From: Ascidia mentula
Lineage: Eukaryota > Chordata > Ascidiacea > Phlebobranchia > Ascidiidae
DNA: 64,000 bases
NCBI GenBank assembly: GCA_947561715.1
Contig: OX387200.1
Location: 11,410,501-11,474,500 of the forward strand
Direction: 5' to 3'
In this document: positions 43,501-52,500 of the stretch, in pieces
Position numbering within the stretch: the first letter of the stretch is position 1
Layout: every line of letters begins with the position of its first letter
The notes under the pieces: generated by a model
Database searches by the model: none
Seen by the model: the letters and a program-made list of their open reading frames with translations, nothing else
Told to the model about the DNA's origin: nothing
Position numbers and translations under genes: made by a program

Positions 43501-46500
43501 CTAATCGGCAGAAAATACTGGAACAAGAGAAGTACTGGAAACAAATACCAGAACGCTTGGTTGGTAGCGAAGCAGTTTTTACCATGAAAAACCTAGCGAG
43601 GCGCATATGAAGTGTAGTATTGTGCTGACAATGGAAATTTTTTGAAGCTGAAATATTTGGCTTTGTTCGTTTCTTTTATGAATGAGCAAAAATTGAACAA
43701 AGTCTGCAATAAAAAATTATGATTCAATGTAGGAAAGGAAATTGAGAACCAGTTGATACAACTTCTTGATCACTTAATTTATCCAAAGTGATCATGGCAA
43801 ATTACTTTAATAATCTTGGCTTGTATGTCAGATGTTAAGAAAAAACCAATATCGAAACATACGTTCCACATTGCTGAACACCATTTCACTTTCGCAACTT
43901 TTACGTTCGGTACGTAACTTTTTCCTTTTTGGCGGTTGGATAAACTGATCATGCCGTTTTAGGCGAAATATATTTTTCTCAACAAAAATCCATCTGAGCT
44001 GTCCACAGATCGCTTTGTGAAATTTAACATAATTATTCCATTTCACAAGGATGTTTTACATATATATTCATGCAACTCCTGGATTTTTATCACAACACGG
44101 CATGTCAAGTAAAAAAAAACACCTAGGAAGATATTTATCAATACTAAGTCCTAGGTTATACATCGGAATGACTTCAAACACAGACATTTCAACAATTTAT
44201 GCTTTGTGACCGCACATTCGAGCAAATGCCAAACCACTAATTTTCGAAAATCTCTGTATCTGTCAAAAATTTAGTGCTGTTTAGCGTGAAAATATTCAAA
44301 GTCGGTAGACCTTCTAAGTATTCGGATAAGAATAGAATACCTAGGATCTCCACAGATTTTAATTATTTTCAGACTAAACAGTACATAATCTAGTTTTTAA
44401 GTCATTCTGATGTTGAACCTGGGACTTAGTATTGATAAATATCTTCCTAGATGTTTTTTTTTTACTTGACATGCCGTGTTGTGATAAAAATCCAGGATTT
44501 GCATGAATATATATGTAAAACATCCTTGTGAAATGGAATAATCATATTAAATTTCACAAAGCGATCTGTGGACAGCTCAGATGGATTTTTGTTGAGAAAA
44601 ATATATTTCGCCTAAAAAGGCATGATCAGTTTATTTATATTACATTTAGATGTTTTCTTCTATTTAATATTCCTTGTTGTGAGTATTTGCTTGAATGTAT
44701 GTGTAAAATGATGTGGAACGTTATTTTTGAATTTTTTGGGGAGTTCTGCCAGGATGACAATAGTAATTTTAAACGCCGGAAACCCTACAAAAACCGCCCC
44801 CACATGCCTAAATTCACTTAGCAACAGTACATACATATGTGCTAACTTAAACGTGAAATTGACCACCATGCACCACTGATTGGTTTGTTACGTCATCGTT
44901 GTATTGTGACAGAATACAGGGTGGGCATTTCCAGCTGGCGAAACTTATTTTTCTAATAGAAATACTTGGTTGTGACGCACTGATATCTATGAACACTGGA
45001 TAGCGCAACTCCGCTCAAAATTGAAGTAATGTCATTGGCGCAGCCGTCATCTTGGAAGGTCCAACTTTATGGTTTGCTAGCATTGGCGCACGGTCACGGT
45101 CAATCCAGTGTTTATAGATGTTACGTATGACTGATGTCATAACTCACATGATTGACAATTGGGCTCTAATTAGGGGTTAAAGGCTGAATACGTCTAATTC
45201 AAAGGTGTAATTTTTAGATGTGATTTAGGGATTGGCAGTTCAATTTTGGAATGTTTTCATCTCAAATTTTCCGTTAATTTTTAGTGTAATTACGCCTTCG
45301 TATCAGACAACGTTTTTCGTTCTCAGACAACGTTACGTATTAATCGAATATGTCACTTTTCATCTGACAAACTTCCCAAACTTAATTGTTTGAGAAAAGC
45401 TTATTATATCGTTAAATTGTGTTTGTGCATGACTAATTTTCCGTCAATGTTCGACATAAATATGTATTTGGTGCTTAATTGTTTCACCACGCCTTCAGTG
45501 TAATTGGATTTATTACGTATCGTTTATTTTGCGTGTCACGCTAATCACGCTGTCTGTATAAACTGCCGCTGTCAATAAGATAGCTGGCAGAGGCAAGCTG
45601 GCATTAAGCAAGGCTGAATCGTTTTGTGACAATTGCTCGTATATGAATGAACTATAGCTCTTTGTCTCGTAAAGTTAATTCCGCATTTATTCTTTATTAA
45701 TTGATCTCGATTTATAATGTCATTTTAAGGTTAAAACTCACGTTTATCGAAGTAACCTTGAGGCTCTGTAAATACATTTTGATGGTGTAGCAATACGTTG
45801 TAACAAAATAGTTTGTAAACAGTTTAAGCTAGTTTAGTTTGTGTTGAAGGCAGTTTTAGGATTATTCTTAGCTGGCCAAAAGTAAGCGAATAACGAACTC
45901 ACGAAAAGCGTGTTTGAAACGCGTAACATAACTGCTGCCCCGAGTGATTTTGGCATTTTTCTTAGAATAAGCTTTCAACACGGGCAAAAGGTAAGATTGT
46001 TCGTTAAATCTTCCCAAGAAGCAACATGATTTTCCCAAAAAGCTACAATTATTTCTTAGTTTCAACTAATCATTGGGAAGTTCTTGGAGACATTTGTCAG
46101 TTGGTACCACTGTCAAGCGATACAAGATGGGGAAGTCACATTGATACTTTGACAGCAATTCGATACAACCTTGCTAATATGTATGACACTCTAAGGCAAA
46201 TCTACTAAGATACAAAATTAGTGGGTTGTACTGCAAATGACTCCCATGTTAAGGTAGACAAAGAGACTGCAATAGACCCAAAGCAAAAGTTTAGGGTGGA
46301 TTGCTACTTTGTTGTTTTAGACACAGCTATAGCAACAATAAGATTTGTAGAACTTCAGTACATTTCGCTCTTCGGTTTCTTGAATGACAATTACAGTGTA
46401 AAAGAAAACTATTAGACAATGTTCCAAATGCTTGCGGTTTGCGAGTTCTACTGATGCTTCCAGTATCGGTGACAAGCAACGAGCATAGCTTCTCTAACTT

Positions 46501-49500
46501 AAAACTTATCAAAACGTTTGCCAGACATAGCTACTAATTTATATCAAAAATAACCTTGCGCCGGCCCTGGAAGGAGGTAGGGATGTGCTGGACCGAATCC
46601 AATTTTCAGCCGAGGAGTAGGTGTCCGAATATTGACTTTGAATCCTACATTTGTTGCTACGATACTTGGAAGTACTTATTGTCTTCGGAATTTATGCACG
46701 AAAATAATAGAAAATTCAACGCGTAAATAACGACGTCAGAACAAAATTGTTGCCATACCCAAAATATAAACTATGTGTTTGATTTTTTCGACCGAAATGG
46801 AAATTTATGACGTCATTAAATATTCGGATTCGTCCGAATAATGGGTGCAGGCATTCGGATTCCGCAGAATCCGAATCTTTTCCAATTTGGGCACATCCCT
46901 ACCTGGAGAAATCTCAATACTTGGTTTGTGAGAAATTTGTAAAACACCACACTGGGCCCACTGCTCTACTGACTCAGCTACAGAAGAACATAGGCTAGAT
47001 TGGGTGTGTCAAGATACATTGGTGTAACTGAATCGATGGAGCAATAGGTCCAGCCTGGCTGCGATGCCAGTGAGCCTTATGATTTCTACATTTTGTGTGT
47101 GGTTAATTCATAGCGCCCTCTATGCTATGGGTTCATTGCATTCTAGTGTCTGTGCAAATACCATATCTGTTGGTCTGTTTTTAAGCAAGGAAACGCAATA
47201 TAAAACATATCGTTGTAGTTTTGATAAAAAAAATGAAAAGAAGCTTTTCACCATTAATCCAATCTAACACGGGCTCTGGGTATGCAACACATATGAATAA
47301 ATATGTTTAATAAACATAAAAAAAAATTTTACACACCAACAAAAAGGTTGATGGATCCTTTACTTTTCTGAAACCCAACTCTAACTTCACAAACATATGT
47401 CCCGGAGTCCGAAACTTTCAAGTTTTTCATCAGCAAAGAAGCATTTCCTTCTATCTTGGATAAGGACACACGACCCCTGATGAAGCACAATGTATATTTA
47501 AAAATAAGTCATAGGCGTTGAGAGGATTTTCCTGTACAATGTTTTGCAACATATTTAAACAAAACAAAGCATGGTATCGGTTAAAAAACAAGCATTATTT
47601 TTGACACGGAAGAACTCGGTTAACCCGGATTCGATTTGCCTGGATTTAGGCAGTTCCAAATTGTCCATAACGTTTGTTTTCAGGTGGTCAGTAGGATATC
47701 GGTAAAAGTCGCCTCAGTTGAACACAGCAAAACACATCCTATTTAGTCTGACTAAGGTTGTCCTATACTAAACTTTGGTATTTTTATGGAAAGTACTGCG
47801 ATGCTTTTCAAGTGCAGTAAGTTTTTAAGTTTCTTATTATTTATTTGAAGTGAAACCCACAAGAACAATTGTTCGCAAACAATTTAAAATAGGACCTGTT
47901 TGTTAATTTGATGAATAAAGAAGTCACCAAAGAAAAATAGTTCATATTTCCACATCTCCTCGATGAAATTTGCCAACAGTTTTAAAATTCTTACAAAACT
48001 GCAAATGCATACTGTTAATGTTGGTGCTACACGCAATTTATTTTTATTGCTCATGCAATACGTGTAAAAATATCATACCGCTTCTGTTACGCAGACTACA
48101 TTTCACATGGACAATGAACTGTGTAGGCTATGGTTGTGTGAGAGGTGCCAGACAATTAAGAGACCGTTTTCTTTCGCGAGGGAGTTGGGCTGACAGAGAT
48201 ATCCGATTCTGACGCCCCATCATAAACATTTTATGCTTGTCTTGCCGTCAGCGTGTGTTGCAGTCTTGCGTATCCATTCTTTTACGAGATTACAAACTTT
48301 TTGCAAGCACCATATTTTTCGCCTGTTTAAAAAGTATGTTCTGATCCGATACTGTCTTAAGGTATCGGCTCCGATCTGATATTACCGGATATCCCTAGAT
48401 GTGAATTTTCAGGATAGCTTAAAATAAACACTGTGTTTTCGTAAAATGTGAGAAGTGAATGAATTTACCAGATTTAAGTTTCGCATAGCAATTTAGGATA
48501 CACCACGTAATGATTTCACACAGGAATGCCGTACCGGCAAGCATTTTTCTACTAGTACAGCTTTCCGGCTTAGACACTAGGGACGATGCAAAGAGTTTCT
48601 GGCCACAAAAGCATTGGTCAAATAAACTGGGACGTCTTACGCGCAGCAATATTTACGGTTAGTATTCCCTGTTACAATGCTTTAGCATCGTATATTCATG
48701 TTTTAGTCTAACTCCGACTTTTTATTGTCTCTGTCACGCATGAACACTTCGCCACAGAACCACAACCGATACCGATACACCACCGAGGTCAATTTTACTT
48801 GTCAGCAATTGTTTTTGACAAGCAAGCAAAACAGTCTGTACATTGTGTATTATTTCCCTCAAAATAGGATTTTTTGAATTTAATTATGATATAACAGTTT
48901 TGTTGTTAGCATATTTGAAAACGTTGACTCAATTAAAGTAGACAAAAATGCTGTGTCATAGGTCAATAGAACTTTTATTAGGCCGTTTAATTTATAAAAT
49001 ATTCTGTTTCTTATTTTGTAATACCACACTTTATTTACAATGCCTCAGTTTTGTAGGTTAATTCGCTGCACACGTTATAAAAAAAACTACAGATGCGATT
49101 TCCTGGGATAGGCACTATTTCAGGTGCATTTCAGAAATCAGGAAATTGCTTTGGGTTAGGTTCAAAGTCAACACCTCGAATAGGATATCACCGTCTTGGT
49201 CAAAAACTAACTCGCATACATGACATTTCCTAGACAGTCTAGCGCCTCCGCAATCGCACACCGTTCATTGTTCGTGTGAAGTGTATGACGCAAGTCATTA
49301 CGTAACATATGTAAAATTTGTGAATGGTGTTTGTTTGTTGGAGTAAAACTTGTTTCAAGGCAAAGTGATTTCATATAAACTGCATTGTTTCATTTTGCTT
49401 AATTTTTGCACATTAATAATCAAATCACAACTAAACACGTTGTGATTATATCCTGTGTATAGTTTTGAAATGGGCAATAGAACAAATGATATTGTGTTTG

Positions 49501-52500
49501 TAATGCAACTGTGTATTCAACTGACAAATGCCTTTTCTTATTACTTGGTAACGTCCTCTATTTCACTTACTTTCAACACATATTATACTGAATGACAGCA
49601 TTAATACAGAAACTTAAATGAATCAAAAATCTTACCAAGAAAACAGCAAATTTACACTACAAAAATGCATTGGTCTAGGCAAAATTTACCATGATAAATT
49701 GGCACATAAAAGCCACGTTGTTACTATTTAAAACAGAAAGCAACAGATTTCGCTATGACATACTATTTCAATCTTGTAGTAGTCAGTAACATGCAATATA
49801 TTGGCTGAAATTTTATAGGTTTCGGAAAAAAACTTTGCCTGATTTTGGATGTGCTATATCAATTTTCAGCTGGCAAAGCATCATGCAGAACAATTGCGAT
49901 GTCATAATTGGTGATCAAAAAATTTTTGTATCTAAAATTGCAAATAAATCTTGTCAACCCATCCATTTTGGGGTGAAATACAAAGAAGCGTTAACACACT
50001 TAAGACAGGAACGTGCAATCCCTTTAAGCTGTCCGTGTCAGTGTGGGGTGGACACTCCTTGGAGAGCACATCTGGCACTCTGTTTGAGGCCTTTTCACTC
50101 AACGAACAAAAACCGAAATGTTCAAGGGTTACGAACCCAAAATGCCACAATGGAAGTTGGAATGCCACATGAGTATATGTTATAGTTGTAGATCCAATTA
50201 GACGCTGGTCGGCCAAACATTATTCATAACTGTCACAAAAAAAAAACTTTTCTGCTTATAACTTCTTTCGGAGCTCGACAGGGAAGACAAATCTTATATT
50301 GTCACAAAGTGTTATTTTTTTGTGATGGCAATGAATAATATTCCGTCGTAAGGCACAGAGCCTCTTTGAAATCTATTTTATTTAGGGTCGGAAAAAGTAT
50401 CACAGCATGACTTTTATTCTTGGTTTCTCCACATTTTATGAAATGGTAACCGTTGTTGCAGAGAACACTGCGGTTAAGCAAGAATCTAATTTCAAGTATA
50501 GTTGTTATAAATGAGCTTTTTGTTTAAAAAGTATTGCAACTAAGTCAGAGACCTGTAGCAAACCTTTTCGACATGCGCGGTTAAACGGCCTTAATAAGTA
50601 GCAAAGTTTGAACTTTGTTGCTAACTATAAGAAAAAAAAGAAGTCAGAGTCAAATTGCAATGTCTCGCGACTTCACAACTTTGGACTAAACTGAGATTAA
50701 ATTGTGTTTGGGATAACCTGTCTCACCATTTTCATGTAGCCAATTTGCATTGGGGGACAGGGCAGGTCCTTGGCACATTTGACCGATTTCAGCACATGCG
50801 CCTGAAACGGGGCGGAATTTCTAGAAAATTTAGCATTAATCGGAAGAAAACTACAACTGTCTTTCAAAATCGGACTCGCAATTTTGGAGAATGGTAAACT
50901 TCTGATTTTTACGGTGCCTTGACCATTTGTTGTTTTGGATTTGGCATAACTTCATCGATCACGTAACAGCTCGCAGCGAGAAACATTGGAAAAAGCAGGT
51001 GAAGAAAGTTAAGTTGAATCCGTCAAAAACAACAGTGAACAAACGCCTTTTTAGTAAGCCCTCCACGCTATAGCTTTCACTTCCTAGCCCAATTTTCCTA
51101 CTGTCTATCCGGTTTTCGCTTTTGAATAATCACCTTGTACTATGATGTGTTTCGACTTGACAAACCTATAGCTTTTGGCTGAACTGATTCACACACGTTT
51201 TTATACGCTGGCTTTTTTTGTGCCACATAAGCGCAACTAAAGTTAAATTACTTGCATAAATTTTGTTAAAATTTTTATTTTCTTAATTTCCAATTTCCTT
51301 TGCCAATTGATGTATACATTTAACTTGGTTGAAAGTAATTTTTTTGCAAAAGATACTTATGCAAATATGCGTTTCATGCCCGCTTTGCGCCGCGTGCCCT
51401 TGAATCATCATGAATATTCGTAACCTGGTCTTATATTATATTCAGGCATATTATTATGCGGATATTCACATCATCAAATATCCGAAAGTACACCGGCCGA
51501 GAAAAGAACCAAGAGGTTTTAAACTCTGAACTTTGGCAGATAGATAAAAGTAACAAGCATTGTTGATCTAAACAAATATCATATATGGTGGCATTTTGTG
51601 TTCGTATTGTTCAACACATTTTATCACAATTTGTGCGTATTGACTAAATACCTGAACGAGCCGAAGCTTTCGTCAATGATCCATTCCTTTATCATGACTT
51701 TCGTTCTTGTTTGTTGGTTTCCTAATTTGTACCATTTCACGCGTTTCGAGTAGAAACTTAAACTTGTGTGGGGACTAGGAAATATACACGGAAGAAGTAC
51801 CTGACCATGTGGCGACCCGCTTTTAGGTCCAAATGTTTTTACTGCAAACTTTTCTGAAAAGAAAAAAGTCACCTAAATAAATTGATTTTACTATCAGATA
51901 CCTTATACCTGCACATATTTTGCATTCTCCTGAACACAGTGGTGAAACGCGGACCCGTCGGAGACAGGAAACTTTTTGCAAAGTACATTTATTTTTGTAC
52001 GTTTTTTTGTTTGAGCCACACACCGGAAATTTGCTTAAACCTCGACACTTAAAGGGGCAAATGCATTTCTGTAAAATGTTACTGAAATCAAACATCAATT
52101 ACGGCCATAATAACAGATTTAGTTATGTACACAACTGTTGAGTTTTAAATAGGGATGTCTCGAAATAGGGATCGAATTCTGCCAAACAGTGGTTATATAT
52201 TCCAATATTGGACCGAGTATGGACACCGAGTCCAAATATTGACAGGCAACCCTACATTAGATGTGCTTTTCGTTTCGGCAGAAACTAACAATATCATTTT
52301 ACTAGGCGAAATTTTAGTTTTTTGGCAATATGATTCCACTGATAAAAATTCATGCAAAATTACGTTGTGACACAAATTACAGAATCTTTGTCAAACTCAT
52401 GTCCTACCTGTTTTTCACTGCATTTACCGTAAGGCTCGCATTCCCAATCTTTGTTACAACGTTTAGGTAGTCGACGAACTAGAAGTATTCAAATAAACAC

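Larger units (their letters stand above)
42311..47336 (-). other. Intron 5 (5.0 kb) between the Ig exon and the giant exon
   Basis: This is the place where vertebrate lecticans carry link-module exons. I looked for Cys-rich exons on the minus strand and saw none. What is visible is plus-strand transposon debris: hAT-like transposase pieces at 43120-43610 and 46020-46545, an inverted repeat at 43941-44633, a dispersed repeat at 44862-44971, and a MITE at 46576-46904. The stretches 42360-43100 and 45000-46000 hold nothing I recognise. Confidence 0.5.

Noticed and set aside
43828..44821. Similar frames starting MKWNN on both strands
   Set aside because: They are the two arms of the inverted repeat read in opposite directions; the likeness is due to the repeat, not to coding.
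42311..47336. Link-module exons expected in a lectican
   Set aside because: No Cys-patterned minus-strand exon with flanking splice sites is visible; the longer frames there are transposon-derived or featureless. Very short or diverged exons could have been missed.
49835..50216. Overlapping frames of 116 and 94 codons on both strands
   Set aside because: No domain, no signal peptide and no splice support; they lie within an intron and look like chance frames.
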